Assembly (NCBI GenBank): GCA_015179025.1
Contig: WHUX01000063.1
Span: forward strand, 221,690 to 285,689
Length of the DNA stretch: 64,000 bases
Source: Terfezia claveryi
Lineage: Eukaryota; Ascomycota; Pezizomycetes; Pezizales; Pezizaceae
Direction of reading: 5' to 3'
Part shown: positions 1-11,900 of the stretch, in pieces
How the letters are laid out: the number at the start of each line of letters is the position of its first letter
Position numbering within the stretch: position 1 is the stretch's first letter
Notes under the pieces: model-generated
Told to the model about the DNA's origin: nothing
The model's input: the letters and a program-made list of their open reading frames with translations, nothing else
Database searches by the model: none
Made by a program: the position numbers and the translations under genes

Positions 1-2154
1 TAGCAGTATTCGGTGCATTAACCAGACAATAGACGCACTTGATTGGTGAGGTATCGAATTAGGACTAATGTTCTGAAGAGCGCCAAGTGAGGCGATCGGC
101 TGCCACGTTATATGCGTGTATTTGGCGCTATTTGGCCGATTCGCCATAAACAACGTCTCGCAGGTCAAATTGAGGGCATTGAGGTTAGACAACATTGTTT
201 GGTTTTCTTTGTCACTATCATGGCTAGGGCATAGTATATCAATCTTATGCATATGTAAGAGTTGGGGATGTTTGAAACTTTGAAATCGTAGCCCCACACA
301 CTTACCTAATTGACTTCAGTTATAAGTTACTCAACCGGACTAACTATGTGGACTTTTTTTTTTTTTTTAAAAAGTCTATACACCGATACGACGTAATGTC
401 ATGCGGTGGACCTAACCTCGTACTACGATTGGTTTTCTGCAATTCCATCCAATCGGCGATATCGTATCTGTATGTTTGATATGTACTAGTCCATTTTGTT
501 GATGTGTATACAGTACATGCGGCATAAACAATCGTGCATGGATGGTTTAGCAGCTGATACATGGATTATTGCTGTTTGTTCTGCTGTTTGTTCTGGCTAT
601 GGCTCCTGTTGGATGATAGAAGAGTGAGGTGGTCCCGTAAGTTTGGTAGCGATAAGGTGGCAGGCACCCAACTGATCCTGAACGCCATTCTATTATCAGT
701 TTTACTGCGAGGAAACGAACTATGCAGGCCAATGATGCCGATGGTGTAGAGGAAGGAGCTTGGAGATAACTGATTGTGGATGGATGTTCCGTCCAGCCAG
801 TCATAAGAAGGCGGCTCACTCGAATACTTTTTTATAAATTCCACGAGAACTTAACCTTATGTCCGGACCCCCAGCTTGAATGTCGAGTATGAATGGAGGT
901 GGGGGAAGCTGTAGCAAGCCAGAGTAGGGAAAGTATAGTACAGAGGGTGTCTACCTTGAGGGTCAGACTACCTTGAGGGTAAGTTTGAAGGCTACTTGGG
1001 GTATGGGAACAATACTTCAATAGAGCGGCCTGTTCAACTGTCCGACCACCACACTGTTTGTGATATAGAGCTTTCTGACCAGGAATCCCAGGACTCATGC
1101 CCCGGAATACAATGTGGTGCTACAATGTTACTTTGCGAGAAAAAAAGCCAGTAATTGAATTTGAAACACACATGCCGTTAGAGGCTACAGTCTCCGAGGT
1201 GTGAATGAGACCGGTAAGATAATTTTGGAGACGCCTGGTCTGGTAACTTGGCCACGGACAAGAGAGTGTTCTTTACGTAGTTTTCTTGCGATTAATAGTG
1301 AAAGCAAGATATTTCCCTGAGCAAAAAGAGATTGTCCCCTTGCAGCGTTGCGGTACTTCAACCACGACTAATGATATGCCGCCATCGTATCGCCTGCGAG
1401 TCAGCGATCCACACCGCAAGATCCTTGCCAATCATCTGATACAATATAAACGTCACGTCGGAATTACTCTTTCATCTCACGCAGGGAAGAATTCCCGATT
1501 GTCGAGCCTTTGCCGTTGTAACGGCCCGGGGTGTAGATTTTGTTTTATTCGAGCGATAATCTAATTCTAATAACTGATGGAGCACACGACTGGCCTGACC
1601 CATCGCTCGCTCACGCAAGCAAATGATGTATGTCTACTCTTTTCCATCGCCATCGGCAAATCCTGATGCTCAATGCCGTCGCACTCTCTGGATACGATGA
1701 ACTGATGTCTGGCGGCCGCCAGCCGCCCAATCTGGACTGGCCTCTCCCCACCACACCCCGCTGTTGCCTTTTTTTTTTTTCTCACGCTACTTCTCAAGAG
1801 CAATGGGGTATCCTCAAACCAAAAGGTGAGAGCTTATCATAGATCCAGCTTCCTGACATTTGCTTCCTGACATTTGGAGATCTTTAGTGACCTCGATGAC
1901 TTTGTGGGCTAAAAATTGCTCTTGTTGGCCACCCAGACGACACTCATTGATCTACTAATTCATTTGGGCCTCATCCCAATCCCATCTCAGTGCTGCATAA
2001 GCAAGGGGCCTATATTATTACTTCTATTGCTCACCCATCGGCCCTTCGAACGTTACAAGTCTCCTCACTCGCTCCTCTTCCCCCTGTTCTTCATTCCTGT
2101 CCTTACGACTTACTCGGACATACCCCAGCATCATAAGACTTTATTTACTCCCCA
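1..2154. other. Non-coding stretch upstream of the IDO gene
   Basis: No open frame here has convincing protein character, and no tRNA or rRNA pattern was recognised. The last 200 bases (about 1960-2150) are strongly pyrimidine-rich (CT-rich) on the plus strand, as is common in promoters and 5' leaders of filamentous fungal genes, and probably serve the dioxygenase gene that begins at 2155. Homopolymer T runs occur near 353-368 and 1770-1780. Confidence 0.6.
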
Positions 2155-3786
2155 ATGCTTCCACCTATTCCGAAGCTCGAAGACCATTCGATCTCTTGCC
2201 GCAATGGCTTTCTACCTGACCATCTCCCCATACGGCGTCTTTCGGACCGATACTATGAACCATGGGAGGACCTCGTCGATAACCTTCAGGCACTGATTCT
2301 CACAAAACGTGTACGAGCAGCGGTAAACCTGTTACCTCTGCTATCCGTCTCCAGACTTCGAACCGAGCCAGAGCTCCAGAGGGCTTATTCAATTCTCGGG
2401 TTCATCTGTCACTCATACATCTGGGGAGGTGACCGTCCGGCACAAGTGAGTCCTGGGTTTTGAATCTGTCAACGCCAATGCTAATAATTACACAGCGTTT
2501 GCCTGCATGTATTTCAGTTCCATTTCTCAGGATTTCTGAAGCCCTCGAAATTGTACCAGTGGCGTCATATGCAGGGGTAGCACTCTGGAATTATCGAACC
2601 CTGTTTGGTTCCCAAGAAATCGACAATTTGAAGGATTTGGCTACTTTACAAACTTTCACAGGTAGTCTCGACGAGTCATGGTTCTACCTCGTTTCGGTAG
2701 CGATTGAAGCTCGAGGTGCCCCTGTGGTTCCTCGTATGCTAGAGGCCATAGCAGCAGCACGCGAGGGAGATGTGGATACCGTTCTCGAGTTCCTCAACTT
2801 TTTTGCTCAGATCTTGGAGGAGCTTACTGCCCTTCTTGTCCGTATGTACGAAAGCTGTGATCCACATGTCTTTTACTTCAAAATTCGTCCCTTTCTAGCA
2901 GGCTCCAAAAACATGGCAGAAGCTGGACTCCCCCAGGGAGTATGGTACGAGGATGAGGATGGAAAAGGCAGTTGGAGACAATACTCTGGCGGCAGTAATG
3001 CTCAGAGCTCACTTATCCAGGCTTTCGATCTTATTCTCGGAATTGGGCACCGGCCTACCGGGATCAAGAGACCGACTGGTGACGATTCTCACAAGCACGG
3101 CTCGGCCCCACCACAGAAACATAATTTCATTGAGGTAAAAATTTCCCATCAGGCATTTTAGACCCAATTACCTCATAAACCTTGGGTATTGAAGCTAACA
3201 GAATATGATGTAGGAAATGCGTGAGTACATGCCAGGTCCGCACCGTCGGTTCCTCGAGCGGCTTGCATCGGTAGCCAACATTCGGCCGTTTGTTGATGCT
3301 CATCGGGACAACCAAGATCTTTGTGACGCTTTCGATTCATGCCTCGCCATGCTCCGTGGGTTCAGAGATAAGCACATACAAATTGTCAGCCGATACATCA
3401 TCCTCCAGGCCAAAAATGCCAAGAAGCTCAGTACAGAGGCAGCGAAGATTACCCAAAACGTCCTGTCCACACCAGCTACTACACAAAAGGCAAACCTTGC
3501 TAGTACAAAAGCAACCAAAAATGGCCTGACCGGTACAGGTGGTACAGCACTCATTCCTTTCCTGAAGCAGGCGCGGGATGAAACGGGGGAGCCTGCAATG
3601 AGCCCAATTGCTAAAAGATTGCTTGTGCACAGCCCTGGGAAGAAAAGTGCAGTTGTATACGACAATGTCACTGTGGCTGCGGAACTCGATGCTGCCTTTT
3701 CTAACCCGGATGTGCCCGCGCCAATGGTTGGCTTGGCAGGATATTGGTTCAGTAGTAATGAATTTGGAGGACTGTGCTCGTACTAG
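2155..3786 (+). CDS. BNA2: Indoleamine 2,3-dioxygenase (IDO/BNA2 family), three exons
   Basis: Heme dioxygenase that opens the tryptophan indole ring to N-formylkynurenine, the first step of the kynurenine/NAD pathway, expected in the cytosol. Exons are 2155-2445, 2496-3134 and 3214-3786. The introns are GTGAGT..CACAG (2446-2495) and GTAAAA..GTAG (3135-3213), with CTAAT and CTAAC branch sites, and both junctions fall between codons. The product is about 500 aa, near the usual fungal length. It starts MLPPIPKLEDHSISCRNGFL, the family N-terminus, which supports the 2155 ATG. Further family blocks are AYSILGFICHSYIWGG (exon 1), ISVPFLRISEALEIVPVASY and AGSKNMAEAGLP (exon 2), GGSNAQSSLIQ, then EMREYMPGPHRRFLE and GFRDKHIQIVSRYI (exon 3). 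His364 in that last block aligns with the proximal heme ligand of IDO enzymes. GTGGTALIPFLKQARDET follows. The frame is intact throughout. Filamentous fungi often carry several IDO paralogs, so which paralog this is remains open. Confidence 0.95.
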
Positions 3787-5588
3787 CGAAGTACGTGACA
3801 GCATGGGTAACCATTGGAAGTTGCAGAGATTGCAATGTTTTGCTTAGTAGCAAAAGCGAAGTGCACTGCTGACGTACTCTCGGTAATACCCTGGCTTTTG
3901 ATTAATGTGGGGTTTTGGGGATGGTATTCCGATACCCGAAGTTTAATTTGTTTCATCTAGTGATAGCCTTGTTGGAATTGCGTTTTGAGTGTTGTGAGGG
4001 GTGAGGAGGGATAGGAACCTGCCCTTTTTTTTTGATTCCTTTGACGAGGCGTTGGGATAGGTTTCGTGACAGCGCTATTATTGCCTTGTTCTGGATTACC
4101 GATTTCGGATTGACTGGCTTCTCTCCTCACTTATTCCTGGTTATCACATCGTTTGTACCGTTGATTGTGCGATACTTGGTCATCTAGAATTTTGGGGAAT
4201 AATTCCGATATATAGCGCTTTGGGTTATTTACTTAATGTATGAGGGGAGATGAGTGAAGTTGGGAAGATGATGTCTGTTCAACACTAGGGCGTCATTTAG
4301 GTATGAGGATCATGAAGCAGAAAGTAAATAAAAGATATGGATCTGTTACACAAACCTTTCGTCCCCGCAAACCCCAATACTTCCAGCCGCAGAGACGTGA
4401 TCTGAATCATCGCTTAAACTGCATATATTTACCCTGAGGGGACCTTTTTATCTCGTTCCTTGAGCGCAGGTACTCAAAACGGCGACTCAGTTGGAGGTGA
4501 GTTTCCGTTTCTTTATCTGATATTATAAACCCAACTGGCACGCACGGACCTACTGTAAGTGCGTCGTCCTATGCGCACTCATGGTATACATAGTACACTT
4601 AATGGAGAGAATATCTACCTTCAGAAGTGCATAAATATATAACTTATGTATCAGTCCCAAGACGTAAGTCTTGGTAAAAACACCGAAAACACACAAAAAA
4701 GTGACCCCTTTCCAAATACAAAAATTTATAGGCCCTTCAGCTGCCTTGCGTGGATATATTTTGAAGTTCTCGAAAAACTGAAAGTTTTGTTTCCCCCCAA
4801 TAAGTTACAGAGTTACAGTTTTTAATTACAAAAATTGGGCCCTTCAAGTTTCTAATAAAGAACAATTTGGGACTGTGCCTTGTTTCAAGAAAAAAAAACG
4901 TTTAACCAGGCATTGCTGTTGTGCTTCTATGTACTTGTAATGATTTGCCAGGGAACTCGGGTTTTAAACTTTTTTGTTTTGTTTTGTTTCAACACGATAA
5001 CTACGTAGACTAGCCACTTTTGGTTGTGTTTTACCAAGACTTATATAAATCTAGCGGCTATATATAGGTAGTAGTGTTGTCTTCCCCTGCAGACTGGGTG
5101 AAGGGGGAGAGAGGGTCAGGTATAACTACGCTATTCTGACTTATATGATTGGCTAGAACATACATCCATGTATAACATAGATAGGCATATAACGGTACAG
5201 TACATATAAATATACAGTATATATGAAGATCTTATTATGGGTGCTCAAGGCAACCAAGCTTCTAAGGTTTATGTTTATAGAAACGATGATGTGATGTGTG
5301 ATGATCGAGAAAAGAAAGGTTGAGTGAATGAAAACGTAACCAACAACGTCAGAGGGGCTCCCCCGCCAAGTCGCAAACCTGTATGTTTCCTAGTCTACAC
5401 ACGTGAAAGCTCGCTTATCCCACCACACAGTCGTCATTCCGTTTCGGTACCGGGAACGTCAAAAGCAAAATGTCTAGCGTCAAGCGAAAGTGAAACACGC
5501 CCAGACGGAATTGAGACCTGGTAGATAATGTAAAGAAACTCACATACATTCCGCACAACTTTGCCACAAAATCATTAACGCCATATAT
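3787..5588. other. Intergenic, no gene seen
   Basis: AT-leaning sequence with short stop-bounded frames only. It holds T-runs near 4025-4035 and an A/T homopolymer patch around 4890-4990. A short tract with GTAC-rich palindromes lies near 5190-5220 (GGTACAGTAC). Nothing else is supportable. Confidence 0.55.
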
Positions 5589-5843
5589 TCAATTGGTTGC
5601 AAGATCTTTATGTAATGCATATTTTTTTGGTTCATAACGAAAATGTCCGAGAATACTATAATACAGCACAAAATAAGCCAGGATAGATATAATAGGTAAG
5701 ATGATGAACTGCCAAAAAAATGTATTCAAGACGTAAAATTCATTCCCGTCAACGACTGCCACCCTGCCTGTCCCTGCCCCCCTGAATTTCTCGACCGCAA
5801 CCAGTTGGTCTATGGGCATTCGGAATCCCCCTCCCGGCTGCAT
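5589..5843 (-). CDS. Small putative single-pass membrane protein (84 aa), hypothetical
   Basis: An ATG-initiated, uninterrupted 84-codon frame on the minus strand, with an in-frame TAA nine codons upstream of the ATG, so the start is well bounded. The first 40 residues are polar with a Gly/Arg character (PGGGFRMPIDQLVAVEKFRG). They are followed by a strong hydrophobic segment at about residues 43-66 (FWQFIILPIISILAYFVLYY) and a short basic tail (RYEPKKYALHKDLATN). This is the layout of a small tail-region membrane protein. I recognise no family and see no conserved motif. It could also be a chance ORF; the clean TM segment with a basic flank is the only positive argument. Confidence 0.35.
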   Translation of the reverse strand: MQPGGGFRMPIDQLVAVEKFRGAGTGRVAVVDGNEFYVLNTFFWQFIILPIISILAYFVLYYSILGHFRYEPKKYALHKDLATN

Positions 5844-6642
5844 ATTTGTCGTGCCTACGATTTTTCGCTTTTAGTATTATCACCCCTTCCTGATCCTAGC
5901 AAACACCGTCTATCCTTCGTAGTTCATTTCCTCCGTAACTCATCAAAACGTAAAAAAATTTAACACAAAGAACTAGAAATGCAGGGGGAATAAAATAATC
6001 GAGAGCAAGAAAAATACTGGTGACAGAAAAAAAACATAACTGTGTATGCTAGTAATACAAATGAGTGAACAAAATCCCTCCAAGGCATGGGCGTCTTGAT
6101 ATTCGTTGATTAAACTGGATAATGAAACCATAGTCGTGAAATGAGTGTGTAGTGATTGATTCGTGATTCGTGTAAGTGGTCCTGGGATCCATATATTTGA
6201 AACGTCGAATGACAGGGCTATGTGTCTCCGAAATTGTTATTGCGCGGTCCGTGTGACTACAGCTAACCAATCGCCAAACTCATGAGCTGGTCACATGGTT
6301 GTGCCAGCTAAGCAGTGAGTGTATCCCAGGGTCCAATGTAATTCGCAATGACAGTAAGATGCTTAGCAAACCAGACCCAAAGCCAGCACTTTTCCGCAAT
6401 TAGATATAGATCAGAATGGTGTAATATGTTGTCATAGAAAAAGACGCCAAAAAGAAAGAAAAAAAGTTTTAAAAAGAAAAACCCTGATCCAGTGCACCAA
6501 ATACCATATGAAATACGATGCAAAACGAGATAAAAACGGAAAGCCGATTACTAATACAACGCAACGTTGGACCCAAGTGTAAAGTTATGTTGATATAGGT
6601 AAAGCAGAAAAGAGTGCGAGTAAGCTCCCCTTTGAATAGAAG
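5844..6642. other. Intergenic, no gene seen
   Basis: AT-rich spacer between two minus-strand genes, with poly-A tracts near 5953, 6030 and 6438-6480. It probably contains the 3' region of the coiled-coil gene that ends at 6643 and the promoter of the small membrane ORF. No coding signal was seen. Confidence 0.5.
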
Positions 6643-8930
6643 TTATCGGTTTGCAGCCGCTCTTGCCGATGCTAGTGACGCTTTCTCGGTGATTTGGCTG
6701 ATGCTCATCGTTCGCTTCTGAGATGCAAGGGGCAGCGGAGGGGCTAGGTGACTTCCAATTAATAGTGAACGTGTATCCTCAGCTGGAGTTTGCCAGTTCT
6801 CACTACCCTCATCATCAACGCCAAAAGAGAAACTCTGGTTATCATCATCCATATAATCTGTTGCTGAAGCATTGCTATCAAAATTTGGAAATAGATGAGC
6901 ACCTATTCGAGCCAAGTCTTGTCTTCCTCTGGGTGGAGTAAGGTCAGGTGTGGGAACTTCACTGCTCGCTCTCCGCCCGTTCATGAGCAGATCAGGTCGC
7001 TGCGTGCTAGCGGCTGATGTCGTAGCAAGTGATCTTGCAGTGATGGTTGGGCTCCTGCCAACATTGTAAATAGGATCACATTGCAATAGCTGCCGATGGA
7101 GAACATGATTCATCTGTTCCTGTAGAGTTTGCATCTGGGATTCGAGCCTTTTCCGTGCCCCGTATTCTCGCTTAAGTTGTTTGAGAACACCATTGTACTC
7201 GGTCAGGGGTACTACTGGAGTTTGAACAGCTCTTTCCCTGTGGTAATCACTATCGTATCCTCTGCCTTGGTGATTGTTAGGGGTGATTGTATCCATAGAA
7301 TAAACTGTGCTTCGCTTCGATGCATCGGTCGAGGGTCCAGGAGCACCATCGCGTGGTCCATAGGGCCTATTTCTCAGGTTTACTGTCTCGTCGGACGTAT
7401 AGCTGCACACCGAGCTGTCCCCATAAGGTGTCTTGTTGGGTGTTAAAGGGCCACCCCTCCGCATCGTCCCCCAGTCCATTGATCCAGATATTTTACTTGG
7501 ACCCCCATTTGTACTAGATTCCGGTGCAACGCTATACTCTGAATCATGCTCATGCATAAACGTGGAAGTTGTAATGTCTGACTGCGCGGTATCTGGTCGC
7601 TTGCTGAGAGAAAGCTCCTCTGTAAAAGGAGGGCCCAGTGCCGGAGACGTCTGTGCCGACTTGTCTGTTAAGTGTGATGATTTGTGCAAGAGATGTGAAG
7701 ATTTCCGCGAGGGTTGATGTTCTAACTGTGTTGTTGGTACGTGTGTCGTGACGTAGGTTTTCAGCATCGCAACTTGACTCTCCAGGTCGCGCACTCGAGA
7801 TTCTAGGGTCACAGCCTCCGTGATCTTCATTGACCCGTAGTGATTGAAGAAACTCAAAGGACGGGGTCCGTCTGATCCTTCAGTTGCAGCACGTGGAGGT
7901 GATCCCGGGGTTTGGCTTGCTGATCCCCTCCTGCCTTGCGGTCCGTCACTCCAGTGTCGTTTCAAGCTTGGTGGCCGTGGGTATAAACCGCCAGGTACAT
8001 TGCCCCCGGTCACAATGCTTGGGTCTTGGGCGACATCGTCTCCCCGAGCAGCGCCTCCGGGGTGACTGGACTGGCTGCTAGAAGGCCGGCGGACCACTTG
8101 TTCCCAATCTTGCGGGCGGGATTCTATTGGGTCTACTCTATCTTCCCGGATTGGTTCGACCCCAGTTGATCGTCGTCGATTTAATAAATCTGTTGGCAGC
8201 GGTTTCTGAAGACGTCCTCGCCGAGGCGGAGCCGAGGTAGATGCAGTCCCAGCAGCAGCAGCAGTGCTGCTTCTGCTGAGAGTCATCCCGCCTAGACTGC
8301 TGGGAAACGGATCCTAAAACATGCAAATTAAGCATTGGTAACGCAACTAAAACAGGTTGGTGATTATACCACAGAATCACGCCTCCGTGTAATCCCTTGC
8401 TGTTCATGCCCATCTTGAGTTTTCCGTAAAAAAGAGCTGCTTTTCATCTTGAGAATATTGAAAGCGGCCATCCTTAATTTCACACCCTTTTTCTTACTAT
8501 TTGCAGCAGATACCTCGGTCGACTTCTCAGGAAGCCTGTCACTGTCTGCACCAGATTCAAGGTCATCTTCCTTTAGTATATACTCTTCGGGATCGTCGTA
8601 AGGTTTTAGAGCGGTCAGCTTCAGAGGTTGGGATGAGGGATGAGCTTCAATGGCCAACAGAGATGCATTCCTGAGGGTGGGCGATGTTACTCGGCTATGG
8701 GCAGGACTGTTTTGCGTATGTGCACGGTCTGATCGAGTGCGAGGACCTTCTGTTTCCTTAATCATGTCTGTAAAATTCGTGATTCCATTTCGCTGTACTG
8801 GAATCACCGCTAATGCATTGGTATCCTCTTCTTCAATTGCTATCGACCCACTAGGTGTAATATCCCGTTTCTTTGAAATATTCTGCCCCTTGCTACCACC
8901 CTTCAGCCAAGTCATAGTTAGTTGTAGCAT
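6643..8930 (-). CDS. Large disordered/coiled-coil protein, two exons, hypothetical
   Basis: Exon 1 runs from the ATG at 8930 (or the in-frame ATG at 8915, preceded by ACTAACT) down to 8370. A 56-nt intron (8369-8314, GTATAA..TTTTAG) keeps phase 0, and exon 2 runs 8313-6643. The spliced join reads RRRDSV|DPFPSSLGGMTLSR without a break. The protein is about 740 aa, rich in Ser, Arg, Pro and Thr and mostly disordered. Two heptad-like stretches stand out: ITEAVTLESRVRDLESQVAM in the middle and LKREYGARKRLESQMQTLQE further on. An acidic patch (DYMDDDNQSFSFGVDDEG) lies near the C-terminus. The segment SFFNHYGSMKITEAVTLE resembles what I remember from fungal proteins that carry a PH domain upstream, but no PH domain is visible here. 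Further 5' exons could be missing. Function unknown. Confidence 0.75.
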
Positions 8931-11900
8931 CGACAAGGCGCTTTGAAGTACCAAGGACGTTGGTAGCCGTAGGCGTCGCAGTAACAAAAGTTGCGTTCAC
9001 CGTGGCTATCAGAAATTATGAGCCTTGTTCTCAGTTGCTATGGGGCCTGAACCTGATGCCAATCTGGGTTCTAGAGTCCCTTCTTGCCCAACTTACAGCC
9101 AATTGCAAGTATTCCTTAAAAGCTGTTATGGGAGGATTCTCGAATGTGCATGCAGATTATTCAAGGTCGTTCTGTGGAATCAAGTGCACCGTGGATATCG
9201 AGTTGTTAAAAAGGGCAATTTGCGCACGGGCCTGGGAAACAAACGATCAATCCAACTCCGTTTGGCACCGGGTATGTGGGTAGTCAGTCAGACAGACTGG
9301 GTACCAAATTGACGGGAAAGCAACCCGCTTCCAAACAAAACGAAAACAGTAGAGGAAAGACCGAAGAACGAGATTAGAAAGATCTCGGACGGACAACTCT
9401 GTCAACAAACACTGCAGAGGGATGATCTGAGCACGAAGCACAGCTAGATCAACAAAAGTCAAGTTGAAGTTCAGACAATCTTGAAGGCATAAAGAAAAGA
9501 ATGTAAATAGGTCTGGTATGCTGCAAAAGAATACTACCCAGAGGACTGGAGAAGGCGTTCATTCAGCGGGTGAAGGTGTAAAATGAAAGACATCAAAACA
9601 CAGAAGGCATGTACGCATACACGCCAATTGCTGTACGTCAATTTGATAGAACAGAGCCGCTCCAATGGAGGGGGACTGCCACGCTATATGTAAAAGAACA
9701 GCGTTGGATGTCCCTCGTCAATATGCGTACATAACCGCCGGGGATGGGTGCATTAGTACGCAGCAAAGGCTAGGAGCTGCAGAAAAGTGGTTCCTGAAGG
9801 GCCTATCCGGTAGGCCTCTGCTCAAGCTCAGAACGCTCCAACAAGGGTCCTTATTTTGCTGTCGCGGGTGTGAAGTAACACCGACTAGGTGAATTTTTTT
9901 CCGCTGGCAAGTAGCAGTCGAACGAGCTGGCTCCAAATGATTCGGTGATGTGGTGATGTGAGGGTGTTCTTGAGTTCTAAATTAACACCCTCCCACCCTG
10001 GCTCATCCATGCACCTCGATCGCTCGTTAGTTTACAATAAAAGCGTGTGGGTATACTGTATATATATTTGGATCAAGGACCTCAGAACGCAAGGTTGGTA
10101 ATTGACACTTCCAGGACTCTCCCTTCTTCCCTCTCGAGGGTATGAAGTTGACACCAGGTCTTAGACAGACAGCTCGCCCTGTCCAACGGTTAGCCCAAAG
10201 CTTGAATCTCAGGCTGGCATGCCTATCCTTGCTTTCCGGCTTTCGAGATGTAGATGTGTTACCTCTAGGGAGTGGAGTCTTAAGATATGCATCAGAAAGT
10301 TGCCCCCAGCAGCGTCTGCCACCGTCTGGGCCTTTTGACAGCTGGGCGCATATCATATGTGCATCACGTACCTATTTAAATGCTTCGTCTACAGAAAATA
10401 GCTACCAAAGGAGGCAATGTACATGTACCACTCGCGTTCATCCGAATTCTCGACATGGGAAGTATCACTCATATATGTACGGTACATGCCTCAGTATCTT
10501 ACATGCCCCAGTATCTTACATGCCCCACTACCTTACATGCCCCTATATAATCGACCACAAATCTAGAGCCTTTACTGGCCCAGGCATTCAATTCTATCAT
10601 GCACTGCCATCATGCCGTACTAGAGTAATATTCTAGAATGAGAGCTCATCCATACTCAAATAGCCGCATTGCTCTGCTAGCTAGCATTCTTACTTTCGGA
10701 TCTCTATATGAGAAATGTTCTGATAGCTATGTTGGATCCCCTATTCGTCCAGCCAAGTCATGGGCATTTCCTCGTGTATAATTCACAATATCCATGACAT
10801 ACATCCTCGTTATCCACAATGCGATGCTTGCTATTACCGGTACCGCCACCTCCTCATTGAAAAAAGCAAGGTAGAATGAAGGTCGGTAAACAAGACTGCT
10901 ATCGAATGATCCTGATCGCCAATCGGCCTGCAACATTCACAATCCAGCGAATCACGAAGCGACAACGCAGAAACGTCCCATGCAGCCAACGCGTTTCACA
11001 AAACGACCGCACCGCATAAACTCGTGGAGCCGAGACTTGAACGAATATGTATGGTGGATGGGCCTGCAACGACCATGTGCTGCGAATGCAAAAAAATTTA
11101 GAGTATTTTATATTTCCCTGACATGGTTGTACATACAGCAGTATAGGCACGTGATGGGCACATATTGCCTTCGAGTTTCGAAGTTTTCTGTATGTCGTCG
11201 ATGCATCTCAAATTGTACTCGGGCATTCTACGTGTACGATGTCTCTGTTTGGAGTATCCCGGGAAGAATGGTGAAGTCACAGGACAGGTAGGTATATAAG
11301 CTTTTGTGACTGTGGTGATTCCGTGTCTGAGTTAGCAGGGACATATTTTCCTTACGTTTTTTTTTATTCTTGGGAAAAATGGAGTTGTCGACAGGACTCG
11401 TTGGCGATGCCGGATCATAGGTTGCACTGCAGCTGGGCCAAGCCTAGCATAGTTCGATCGAGAAACAACAACTGTTCCTTTTTGGACCACCTTATCACGC
11501 AGCAGCACTACAGCAGCACCATCACCAGTTCTCATCCCATGACCATGCCGTGCAGAAACGCCGACTTTTGAAGCTTGAAGAAAAAATCCTTTGCTACTTG
11601 AGGATGAAAACAGACATGAATGATTAAGGGCCGGGCCGATACGTGTGACAACTAGCGCTTGTACATAAACGTTCGACGTTCTGCTTTACAGCTAAACTCG
11701 ATCTCCACAAGCATCTTCTGTCAGGTACGGACATGCTGACAGGGTCCCAAGTAGCTCCTTACTCCTGAGCCTGGCTCCAACCCAAATCTTCCCAACAACA
11801 TCACTGCCGCATGACAATTACATGGCGAATCCGCATAAGGAGTGTGGTTACGTACTCGAGGCCATATGACCCGACGCTGCGATGAGTATTGTCTCACTCT

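Noticed and set aside
1916..2296. 126-aa plus-strand ORF overlapping the start of the IDO gene
   Set aside because: Leucine-rich product of the CT-rich leader in another frame; the IDO reading frame explains the region.
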